Shown here: positions 53,818 to 61,073 of the stretch, piece after piece
How the letters are laid out: each line of letters starts with the position of its first letter
Numbering within the stretch: the stretch's first letter is position 1
Source of the DNA: CAZLLE01 sp964560425
GTDB taxonomy: Bacteria; Campylobacterota; Campylobacteria; Campylobacterales; QNZT01
DNA: 64,000 nucleotides
NCBI GenBank assembly: GCA_964560425.1
Contig: CAZLLE010000072.1
Coordinates: forward strand, 1 to 64,000
Direction: 5' to 3'
The notes under the pieces: model-generated
What the model was told of the DNA's origin: nothing
The model's input: the letters and a program-made list of their open reading frames with translations, nothing else
Database searches by the model: none
Program-made: the position numbers and the translations under genes

Positions 53818-53847
53818 CTATGGAGCCTAAATAAAGGGGTTCCATAG
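53818..53847 (+). promoter_or_regulatory. Hairpin covering the ribosome site of the MscS gene
   Basis: ctatggagcc and ggttccatag pair (one G-U) around a 10-base loop, ending one base before the ATG at 53849. The aaagggg ribosome site lies in the loop and right arm, so the hairpin could hold back translation. Confidence 0.35.
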
Positions 53848-53848
53848 C

Positions 53849-55633
53849 ATGTTAAAAATTTTATTTATAACTTTATTACTTTTAATATCTCTTCTTAATG
53901 CAGCAGAAATTGACAAAAAACTTTTTGAAGGAAACAATACCAAAGCCTATTTGGTAAAAGTTCAAAAAGATATCAATGAGAGTAAAAAGCTAAAGATAAA
54001 AACAGCAGATATAATCAAACAAGAAGAGGCTCTTCTCAAAAAATTACAACAACTCCAAATAGAGAAACAGAATCTTCCAACATTTAGAACAAAACTACTA
54101 AAAAAAGGCAAAGTATCACAAACACAATGTTTTTATACCTTTAATGAATTAGTTCACCTAAAACAGGAGATTAATCGCCTACAAAAAAAACAGGAAAAAC
54201 AGCAAAAAAAGATATTTAAATTAAAAAAGAAGATAGAGACCTCAACAGATCAAAATAGAGATAATCTACTTATCAAGCAACTAAAATATGCTTTTTATAA
54301 AACATCCCAACAAAAACTAGAACATCTCCTAGCTAAATATAAGAAACTGTATCAAAAAGATACACATCTACTTATAAAAAATCTTTCAAGAGTAAACTTC
54401 AAAACAAAAAATATCTCCAAAGAGTATAAAAAACTAGATGAAAATATTGATAAACTAGAAAATCAACTCACAATTATAAATCTAGAAAAAGATCATGCAG
54501 ATATTTTGGATAAAGATAAAAAACTCCAACCTATCATTAAAAATAAAGAGAAATTAGAAAAAAAAGTTGAAAAACTATCCATGACAAAACTGGATACTAC
54601 AATTTGTATGGCACTGCATATGTTACAAAAAAAGGATGAAGAGAAATTTTTTGAAATTTTAAACAATCTTGACAAACTAAAAAAGGGGCTAAAAAAAGAG
54701 GAGTTAGAGAAATTTAGAGCTTCAAAAGAGATTTTAAAAGAGTTTGCTGTCCATGTTTATGGTTCAACAACAGCAACTATCCAATCATTTAATGAGACTA
54801 TCAAAGATAAAGCAGATGATATTATTGAAGATATTCGCAAACCTCTATTTGTATATCAAGAGAAAGCTTTTACAATAACTGTTCTTTTCAAAATATTTAT
54901 GATCCTTATTACAGGTTTTTTCATTGCAAGAGTTTATAGAAATCGTATTATAAAACTAACTAAAAAGAGACTTCTTGCAAATCTAGGTTACTACTTCTTA
55001 ATTTTTATTACAATCTTAGTATCTCTCAAATCTATTGGACTAAACTTTACCTCTATTTCACTTATTGCGGGAGCATTATCCATTGGTGTAGGTTTTGGTT
55101 TACAAACCGTCGTATCCAACATAGCAGCTGGTATTATTTTGATGATGGAACACTCTATTCGTATTGGTGATTTTATAGAGATATCTGACAAACTTTTTGG
55201 AATAGTACACAATATGGGACTACGATCAACCACAATTAGAACAGAAGATAATATTGATATTGTTGTACCAAACTCTACATTTATTACTAGTAGCTTTGTA
55301 AATAGAACACTTGATGATAAGACTAGAAGAATCCATGTACATTTTAGTGTGCAATATGGTACAGATATTGATGAAGTAAACCGTGTAATATTAGAAGCAT
55401 TAGAAAATAGTGATTTGGAACATTTAAGAGTCAAAAAGAAACAACCATCTATTGGAATGGATAAATTATCTAATAGTAGAGTTGATCTAAAACTCATTGT
55501 ATGGGTTCATAATGATATCTACAAAAAACCAAATGCACCAGAGTCAGGATTTTTAATTCTTATCTATAAAACATTAAATAAACACTCTATAAAGATGAAT
55601 ATTCCAAATCCATTTACTGCTGTAACATCCTAA
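53849..55633 (+). CDS. MscS-family mechanosensitive ion channel with long periplasmic coiled coil
   Basis: This is a 594-residue channel of the larger MscK/YbdG-like type. It has a signal peptide (1-19), a long Lys/Glu/Leu coiled coil (about 30-275) that would lie in the periplasm, then three membrane helices (about 345-440) and the MscS beta domain. The pore-lining helix and following loop are ISLIAGALSIGVGFGLQTVVSNIAAGIIL, then IRIGDFIEI and IVVPNSTFI, all MscS signatures. It should relieve turgor on osmotic downshock. The 3' end overlaps the convergent M48 gene by 20 bp. Confidence 0.9.
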   Translation: MLKILFITLLLLISLLNAAEIDKKLFEGNNTKAYLVKVQKDINESKKLKIKTADIIKQEEALLKKLQQLQIEKQNLPTFRTKLLKKGKVSQTQCFYTFNELVHLKQEINRLQKKQEKQQKKIFKLKKKIETSTDQNRDNLLIKQLKYAFYKTSQQKLEHLLAKYKKLYQKDTHLLIKNLSRVNFKTKNISKEYKKLDENIDKLENQLTIINLEKDHADILDKDKKLQPIIKNKEKLEKKVEKLSMTKLDTTICMALHMLQKKDEEKFFEILNNLDKLKKGLKKEELEKFRASKEILKEFAVHVYGSTTATIQSFNETIKDKADDIIEDIRKPLFVYQEKAFTITVLFKIFMILITGFFIARVYRNRIIKLTKKRLLANLGYYFLIFITILVSLKSIGLNFTSISLIAGALSIGVGFGLQTVVSNIAAGIILMMEHSIRIGDFIEISDKLFGIVHNMGLRSTTIRTEDNIDIVVPNSTFITSSFVNRTLDDKTRRIHVHFSVQYGTDIDEVNRVILEALENSDLEHLRVKKKQPSIGMDKLSNSRVDLKLIVWVHNDIYKKPNAPESGFLILIYKTLNKHSIKMNIPNPFTAVTS

Positions 55634-56594
55634 TCCTCTCATCGTTTGAGGGGTGAGAATCAAAGTATCCATGTGAAGATGAGCTATTTTTTTGATTTTT
55701 ACTCATCTTAATAAAAAAATCAGCCAAATGGCTAGGCGATACTCCCTCCTCTATCATTTTGGCTTTTGCATATTCATCAGCCTCTTTTTCAAACTCTCGT
55801 GTATAATTTGCATTTAGAATCGAAGTGCTAAGTGATGCGACAATAGAGGATATATCACCTGTAAAATAGGCGATAATAGCACTTACCATCGAAGCTTTGA
55901 TGATAAGTTGCATAGAGTGTTTATGTACTACATGACCCTTCTCATGAGCTAATACACCATAAATCATATCCATATCACCATTACTAAATTTAATCAATTC
56001 ATCAGATATTACAATGTCTCCAGAAGGCAAAGCAAAAGCATTAATACCTATTCCTCTTCTAAAGTGTAGATATAGACTATTATCATCATTTAGAGACAAA
56101 AACCGTTTGGAAATCTCCTGCTGTCTCTCTTTTGGAATCAAAGTATCTTTCAAAATATATCTATCCATCACCTCAAAAGCCTCTTGACCTATCTTTTTCT
56201 CTACCATTTGGGGAAGTATAGCTGTAATACCTTTGGCAGCTATACCAGAACCTATAGTAAAAAAGAAGACTACACTCAAAATTAGCATAATAAAAGAGAG
56301 TATTGCATATCGCATTTTACTCTCCAAAATATGAACTATAGAGAAACTTTTTCGATGCTGCTTGAGAAGTTGATCAATCTTATCGTTTTCGCTACTTTGG
56401 GCTATTGCACCATTTGGAAAGATGATATTTCTAGGGATATTACCTATACGCTCAGAAAAGGAGAGATCATCAATAGATGTATCTATCTTCAAAATATCCC
56501 CCTCTATCTTGACCTTTCCATCTTCAAAAAACTCTACTATTACATCCTGTTTTTGTGAAGATTGTCCATCAAAATATTGAGCATAAATAGTCAA
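55614..56594 (-). CDS. M48-family metalloprotease, membrane bound
   Basis: This 326-residue protein has an N-terminal domain of about 95 residues with beta strands, one membrane segment (about 97-120) and an M48 protease domain with HExxH (GVLAHEKGHVVHKH) and the downstream Glu in FEKEADEYA. The C-terminal SSHGYFDSHPSNDERIRML is typical of family members that degrade misfolded envelope proteins. It probably starts with TTG at 56594, one base after the stop of the DUF898 gene. Confidence 0.87.
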   Translation of the reverse strand: MTIYAQYFDGQSSQKQDVIVEFFEDGKVKIEGDILKIDTSIDDLSFSERIGNIPRNIIFPNGAIAQSSENDKIDQLLKQHRKSFSIVHILESKMRYAILSFIMLILSVVFFFTIGSGIAAKGITAILPQMVEKKIGQEAFEVMDRYILKDTLIPKERQQEISKRFLSLNDDNSLYLHFRRGIGINAFALPSGDIVISDELIKFSNGDMDMIYGVLAHEKGHVVHKHSMQLIIKASMVSAIIAYFTGDISSIVASLSTSILNANYTREFEKEADEYAKAKMIEEGVSPSHLADFFIKMSKNQKNSSSSHGYFDSHPSNDERIRMLQQ

Positions 56595-56595
56595 T

Positions 56596-57996
56596 TTATA
56601 TACCTATATCCACATCAAAAAAATCTTCTGCCTCTTCACCAATAGCACTCTCATCTACATAAGAGGTAGCGATAAATTGATCAATATCAGGAGCATAAAT
56701 TGCAAAATTATCACACTTATATTTTACTATTCTCACCTTTGCAAAAGGGGCAAGAAGTCCCAAAGAGAAGATAATCATAAGAATATTAGAAGTATAAATC
56801 CAACCCAACTTCACAGGTGAGAGTGTACTTTTGAACAGGGATTGTTTTAGTGAAGTTTTTGAAAAACTATAATTTGCAACATGAGCATCATAGATTCCTT
56901 TGGTCATAAGAGCAGCAAAAATATAACCCATATAAATTACAAATGTAAAAGCAATCATTAAAATAGGCAATAAAGATTGATCTATACTTGCCAAAGAGGG
57001 AATTCTAACTCCTATTATAGAGGCAAAAAAACCTATTAAAAAAATTGGAATAAATACATATCCAATATAACCACCAATAATCTTTAGAAATTGTTTATAC
57101 ATCTTACCACTCTTACCATTATAAGAGAAATTACTATTTCCATATTGGCTATGATTGATAAGTAACTCTTTAAAAGCATTCAAACTATAAGGAAAAGCCA
57201 AACCAAGAGTTATTAGATTTAAAACACCATGAATTGCATAAAATTTATAAAATGCAGGAGCATTTTCATCATAATGAAATCTAATATTTCGATATTTACT
57301 ATTTTTGAGTTTAAATTTAATTGCTCTATTAATAATCCACGGTGATATGAGTAGAGCAAAAATTAAAATCAGACCCGTCATGAAAGGATTGAGCAAAATT
57401 TGCGATGAAACGATAAAAAGAGTATAAATAGCAACAACAATAATCCGACCTTTAAGTATTTTTAGAGGATCTGCCGTATACTCAAATGAGCTATTTTGAA
57501 AAAATGTATTAGCATAAAAATATCTATTTGTCCTCACCTTTGCCCATGCAGAGTAAATACCAGCAGTAATAAGAGTCAAAAAGATATTTACAATCCATAT
57601 TTTGAAATACTCTCCAACACTTCCTCTAAACTCTAGTTTTTCAAAATTTGAATCTTCCATCTCTACACTCTCCTCTTTATCTGCTTGTGACTCAGTAATA
57701 CGAACATATCCAGATTGGTCACTATAATCCTCTTCTTTTTGCTGTTGTCTTCTATTATACTCTCTCTGCTTAAACCTATTTTTAAGCTCTAGTGCTTGAT
57801 CAATAATAGGTGCATCTTGAGGAGATAATGCCCCACTCTCTCGATAAGCATATAATTTTTTATACGCCTCAATTAAAGTTTTTTGCTCTTTTTCATCTAG
57901 ATTATTCTCTATGACAAATTTTTTAAAATCATCATTACTACCATATATTTCCCAATTTAACAGTGTTTTTAGAGTGTCACTAAAATAGCTCATCAA
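56596..57996 (-). CDS. DUF898 (YjgN-like) membrane protein
   Basis: This 466-residue membrane protein has a polar N-terminal extension (about 1-120, helical, rich in Gln/Glu/Arg) and then the YjgN/DUF898 domain. The domain is duplicated: GEYFKIWIVNIFLTLITAGIYSAWAKVRTNRYFYANT and a second TLSPVKLGWIYTSNILMIIFSLGLLAPFAKVR, with GIYSAWAK and GLLAPFAK repeating the family motif. At least seven membrane segments are visible. Function is unknown. M48 proteases often accompany DUF898 proteins, as here. Confidence 0.84.
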   Translation of the reverse strand: MMSYFSDTLKTLLNWEIYGSNDDFKKFVIENNLDEKEQKTLIEAYKKLYAYRESGALSPQDAPIIDQALELKNRFKQREYNRRQQQKEEDYSDQSGYVRITESQADKEESVEMEDSNFEKLEFRGSVGEYFKIWIVNIFLTLITAGIYSAWAKVRTNRYFYANTFFQNSSFEYTADPLKILKGRIIVVAIYTLFIVSSQILLNPFMTGLILIFALLISPWIINRAIKFKLKNSKYRNIRFHYDENAPAFYKFYAIHGVLNLITLGLAFPYSLNAFKELLINHSQYGNSNFSYNGKSGKMYKQFLKIIGGYIGYVFIPIFLIGFFASIIGVRIPSLASIDQSLLPILMIAFTFVIYMGYIFAALMTKGIYDAHVANYSFSKTSLKQSLFKSTLSPVKLGWIYTSNILMIIFSLGLLAPFAKVRIVKYKCDNFAIYAPDIDQFIATSYVDESAIGEEAEDFFDVDIGI

Positions 57997-58041
57997 AATT
58001 CCCTTACATAATATTGAAAAGATATCGACTATTTATATTTT

Positions 58042-59172
58042 TTATTTAATTTTACTCAAGATACAGCCCAAATAACCCTTGACACCCATATATTTATTTA
58101 ATTTTCCAACTACATATCTATCTCCAAGCCAAACAAAACTAGAATCTTTAGAAAAATCATAAGGTTTACTACTCACGCCCCGAAGTCTTTCACCAATAGA
58201 TGTTGCTACATAATCTGCACTTTTTTTGCTCATTTCAATATTTGAGGGCAATACATTTCCATCTCTATCTACCAATTCAACACAATCACCAGCTGCAAAA
58301 ATATAATCAACCGTCAAGAAGTTGAGATATTTATCAGCAATAATTTGATTTTTATAATTTAGTTCACAAAAAAGAAGCTCATTTAGTTTTGCTCCTCTTA
58401 TTCCACCAGCAAAAATAATTAGATCAAAAGAGATATCCCCACCATCTCTAAAAATTACTTTATCCTCCAAAACCTCAGATACAGCACTATTTAACATGAT
58501 CTCTACACCTAAAGATTTTAATCTCTGTGTACTATTTTTGACTATGTAAGAGTCCATTTCAGGAAGTATCTGATCTGATGCTTCAATAAGATGTATTTTG
58601 ATTCTCTCTTTGGCATCTTCAAAAGCTCCTTTCTGTTTTGCCAATAAAGTTGCCATAGTAGCAGCAATCTCCACACCACTAAGCCCCGCACCAATTATTG
58701 CCAAATGAAAAATTTTATCTCTATTTGACTCTTCAATACTTTGATAAAGTAGTTCATCAAATGCTTTAGATAGAGCAAGTGCTCTTGGTACTGTTTTTAG
58801 ACCATAACTTCTAGGCTTTAGATCATCTTCAAACTGTAAAAAATCTGTTTCAGCTCCAGCACAAATTACAAGATAATCAAACGAAATCTCTTTTGTACTT
58901 TTACATTTTAGTTTTTTACCATCTGTATCTACCAAACAAACCTCATCATGAATAAAAGTTATCTCTCTTGGAAATTTTTGAAGATATGGCATCAAATCTG
59001 TAAATATAGTTGAAAAATCTGTATCTCCAGATATATAACGATAGATATTTTTTGGCTGATATTGATAATTATTTTTGTCAATCAAAACAATCTCTATATC
59101 ATCTACATACATCAACGATTCAACAACAGCCAAACCACTGTACCCGCCACCAATAATAACAACTTTTTTCAT
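58042..59172 (-). CDS. NAD(P)/FAD-dependent oxidoreductase (NDH-2-like)
   Basis: This 376-residue flavoprotein of the pyridine nucleotide-disulfide oxidoreductase superfamily has two dinucleotide sites: VVIIGGGYSGLAVVESL (FAD, N-terminus) and LAIIGAGLSGVEIAATM (NAD, about 155-175), and the FAD-closing FAAGDCVEL. It has no CxxC redox pair, so it is nearer to type II NADH dehydrogenase than to disulfide reductases. Sulfide:quinone reductase is another relative to consider, but its conserved cysteines are not evident. The acceptor is probably menaquinone. The gene stands alone. Confidence 0.83.
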   Translation of the reverse strand: MKKVVIIGGGYSGLAVVESLMYVDDIEIVLIDKNNYQYQPKNIYRYISGDTDFSTIFTDLMPYLQKFPREITFIHDEVCLVDTDGKKLKCKSTKEISFDYLVICAGAETDFLQFEDDLKPRSYGLKTVPRALALSKAFDELLYQSIEESNRDKIFHLAIIGAGLSGVEIAATMATLLAKQKGAFEDAKERIKIHLIEASDQILPEMDSYIVKNSTQRLKSLGVEIMLNSAVSEVLEDKVIFRDGGDISFDLIIFAGGIRGAKLNELLFCELNYKNQIIADKYLNFLTVDYIFAAGDCVELVDRDGNVLPSNIEMSKKSADYVATSIGERLRGVSSKPYDFSKDSSFVWLGDRYVVGKLNKYMGVKGYLGCILSKIK

Positions 59173-59222
59173 TTTAATTGACCTTTTATATCTTTAGAAT
59201 ATAGATCGGTCAATTTAAATTT

Positions 59223-59585
59223 TTATGAAAAGAAATCCACCAAAATAAATACCCAACATAAAAGATGTAGAATAACAGAAAACAGAACAGCAGTAGCAGC
59301 AATATCTTTTGCATTTTTAGCCAAGGGGTGTATCTCTTTTGTCACTAAATCAACATTATTTTCAATAGCACTATTCAAAAGCTCCACAATAGGAATCAAA
59401 AATGCAGTCATAAGAAGTATAAGTTTATAGCTAAGTGCAAAAGGAAACATAACAATCGCAACAAAAATAAATAGCCCAAAAAACAATTCCAACTTAAAAG
59501 ATGTCTCTGTTTTAAAAGCATGAACCAGCCCATCTATAGCATACTGTGAATTTTTAAATATTGAGTATTTAGGTTTATTATTCAT
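59223..59585 (-). CDS. dgkA: DgkA, diacylglycerol kinase
   Basis: This 120-residue integral membrane enzyme has three membrane helices. It recycles diacylglycerol to phosphatidic acid. The catalytic segment is EIVELLNSAIEN-like (PIVELLNSAIENNVDLVT), and the N-terminal helix carries NSQYAIDGLVHAFKTETSFKLEL. It lies one base downstream of the acyltransferase gene, on the same strand. Confidence 0.93.
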   Translation of the reverse strand: MNNKPKYSIFKNSQYAIDGLVHAFKTETSFKLELFFGLFIFVAIVMFPFALSYKLILLMTAFLIPIVELLNSAIENNVDLVTKEIHPLAKNAKDIAATAVLFSVILHLLCWVFILVDFFS

Positions 59586-59586
59586 T

Positions 59587-60165
59587 TCAAGCTCCCAAAG
59601 ATTTTAAAATTTGAGTATCTTTCTCCTCTTTCCAACCACCATCATCAAAATAATACCACCTATTATTATCATCATTGTAACTATAATATCTATTGATAAG
59701 AGGATTATCTTTGACTATATTTTTCTGCACAGCAGATACCACTACAGAGTTATCAGGCACATCTTTATAAACAGTTGCATTTGCTCCGATTCGTACATTA
59801 TTACCAATCTTCACATTTCCCACAATCTTAGCCCCAGCCCCAATATAACAGTTATCCCCAACAACAGGAGAACCAATACTATTAGCATCAGGCAAAGTAA
59901 CAGACCCAATAGTAACTTGTTGAAAAATAATACAATTTTTCCCAATCTTAGTCCCACCAGAGACAAATATCCCCTTCTCCCCATGAGGCATACATGGCTC
60001 CCCATCAAAAGTAGAATCCCATGCAATATAGCTATTATTCTCATAATTATACATACTATAAAGAGCTTTATAAAATTTTAAAAGAGGTTTCGGAGCATCA
60101 CCTTGAGTCAATGATTTTAATCTCCAAATAGAACCAAACGGTTTTACAAGTAGTTTTGCTAACAT
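59587..60165 (-). CDS. Hexapeptide-repeat (serine acetyltransferase-like) acyltransferase
   Basis: This 192-residue left-handed beta-helix acyltransferase has the repeats GTKIGKNCIIFQQVTIGS, VGDNCYIGAGAKIVGNVKIGNNVRIGANATVYKDVPDNSVVV. The segment resembles CysE and O-acetyltransferases. The N-terminus lacks the helical domain of CysE, so it is more likely an O-acetyltransferase of a sugar or lipid. The C-terminus is aromatic and acidic (YYSYNDDNNRWYYFDDGG), a stretch I do not recognise. Cotranscribed with dgkA. Confidence 0.82.
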   Translation of the reverse strand: MLAKLLVKPFGSIWRLKSLTQGDAPKPLLKFYKALYSMYNYENNSYIAWDSTFDGEPCMPHGEKGIFVSGGTKIGKNCIIFQQVTIGSVTLPDANSIGSPVVGDNCYIGAGAKIVGNVKIGNNVRIGANATVYKDVPDNSVVVSAVQKNIVKDNPLINRYYSYNDDNNRWYYFDDGGWKEEKDTQILKSLGA

Positions 60166-60259
60166 TTATATTCCTAGTTTTTTAATTATTTTCGATGGAA
60201 ATATTAGCATAAGCATAAGAAATCTATGCTTCATTGCAATCTAAATTTAAACATGTAAA

Positions 60260-60288
60260 TTGTATTTTTTTTAAAAGTCTGATATCAT
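60260..60288 (+). promoter_or_regulatory. Promoter of toxin-antitoxin operon with possible operator
   Basis: TTGTAT (60260-60265) and TATCAT (60283-60288) are separated by 17 bases. The palindrome tgatatca (60280-60287) overlaps the -10 box, as would suit autorepression by a ribbon-helix-helix antitoxin. An in-frame ATG for the toxin is not found between here and the toxin body. Confidence 0.45.
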
Positions 60289-60329
60289 GATTTCTATGAG
60301 TGATAAATTAGATCTAAAAAGGATATCAA

Positions 60330-60605
60330 ATAAAATTTTTTAAGTGGAACGAAGAGAAAAATAGTATTCTAAAAAAAAGTAGAAATGTATGTTTTGAGGA
60401 TGCTATATCTAGCTTAGAGCAAGGTAATATTCTTGATGTATTACCACACTTTAATTTAGAAAAATATCCAAATCAAAGACTGTTTATTATTTCGATAAAA
60501 GAGTATACATATTATATACCATTTGTTGAAGATGAAGAAAAAATATTTTTAAAAAATATCATTCCTAGTAGGAAATATCATAAAATTTATAAGGATAAAA
60601 AATGA
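60330..60605 (+). CDS. BrnT-like toxin, apparent ATA start codon
   Basis: The 91-residue frame reads (M)KFFKWNEEKNSIL, then NVCFEDAISSLEQGNILDVL, NQRLFIISIKEYTYYIPFVEDEE and LKNIIPSRKYHKIY. This is the pattern of the BrnT-type ribonuclease toxins that begin MKFFxWNEEKN. The expected start codon is ATA, not ATG, with aagga eight bases upstream. Deleting one T in the T6 run at 60336-60341 would instead join it to an upstream ATG at 60296. So it may be translated weakly from ATA, or be a broken toxin. Its TGA overlaps the ATG of the antitoxin. Confidence 0.68.
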   Translation: MKFFKWNEEKNSILKKSRNVCFEDAISSLEQGNILDVLPHFNLEKYPNQRLFIISIKEYTYYIPFVEDEEKIFLKNIIPSRKYHKIYKDKK

Positions 60606-60871
60606 AATTAACAAAAGAGGAGCAAGAGATCATAAACTATATAGAGAGTGGAAAAGCTCAAAGTATACCAAATTTGAAAAGTGAAATTTCAAGATATAGA
60701 CAACTAGCAAAAGAGCATATACACAAAAAGAAAAATATCAATATAGAACTTTCAGAAAATGATCTATACCTATTAAAACAAAGAGCATCGGAAAATGGAG
60801 TAAGTTATCAAAATATTATCCAATCTTTAATACATCAATATACAAATAATCAAATAGAAGTAAAATTATAA
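60602..60871 (+). CDS. CopG/BrnA-like ribbon-helix-helix antitoxin
   Basis: This 89-residue partner of the upstream BrnT-like toxin has an N-terminal toxin-binding part (LTKEEQEIINYIESG..., SEISRYRQLAKEHIHKKK) and a C-terminal ribbon-helix-helix: the strand NINIELSENDLYLLKQRASENGVSYQNIIQSLIHQY. Such antitoxins neutralise the toxin and repress their own promoter. The ATG overlaps the toxin TGA (ATGA). The frame is intact even if the toxin is damaged. Confidence 0.8.
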   Translation: MKLTKEEQEIINYIESGKAQSIPNLKSEISRYRQLAKEHIHKKKNINIELSENDLYLLKQRASENGVSYQNIIQSLIHQYTNNQIEVKL

Positions 60872-60882
60872 TTTATACTCCT

Positions 60883-60903
60883 ATAGGCTATGATCAAACC
60901 TCC
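60883..60903 (+). repeat. Degenerate REP-like element, inverted relative to copy 2
   Basis: ataggctatgatc here matches the gtaggctgtgatc of copy 2 read on the other strand, with two differences in 13; the palindrome then decays. Together with 60926-60951 it forms an inverted pair 22 bp apart, like a BIME of paired REPs. Confidence 0.45.
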
Positions 60904-60925
60904 TAAAAAAATCGAATATTTAGAA

Positions 60926-60951
60926 GGTGTGATCAGGAGATCACAGCCTAC
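60926..60951 (-). repeat. REP-like palindromic element, copy 2
   Basis: On the minus strand this reads GTAG followed by a palindrome with arms gtgatc/gatcac, a bulged base and a GG/CC base. It matches copy 1 at 4053-4078, with paired changes in the stem (G-C to A-T), which supports the hairpin as the conserved unit. Confidence 0.65.
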
Positions 60952-61028
60952 AACATTTAATTTAATCATTTTTATCAATCTTGCCGATATGCACATAGAC
61001 AAAAGAGGCGTTATTTACATTTTTTTTG

Positions 61029-61034
61029 TATAAT
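61029..61034 (+). promoter_or_regulatory. -10 box of dsbD promoter
   Basis: TATAAT 39 bases before the ATG at 61074. An in-frame TTG at 61028-61030 overlaps this box and is therefore unlikely to be translated. Confidence 0.5.
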
Positions 61035-61073
61035 CGCGTCATTACTAATGCAATAATTTTTCAAAGGAAAAAA

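Noticed and set aside
54991..55497. Open frame of 168 codons antisense to the MscS gene
   Set aside because: Falls in the conserved MscS domain on the other strand; composition typical of a shadow frame.
60211..60231. Hairpin aagcata-N7-tatgctt upstream of the acyltransferase gene
   Set aside because: A 7-bp stem with no T run or other context in AT-rich DNA; it may be chance.
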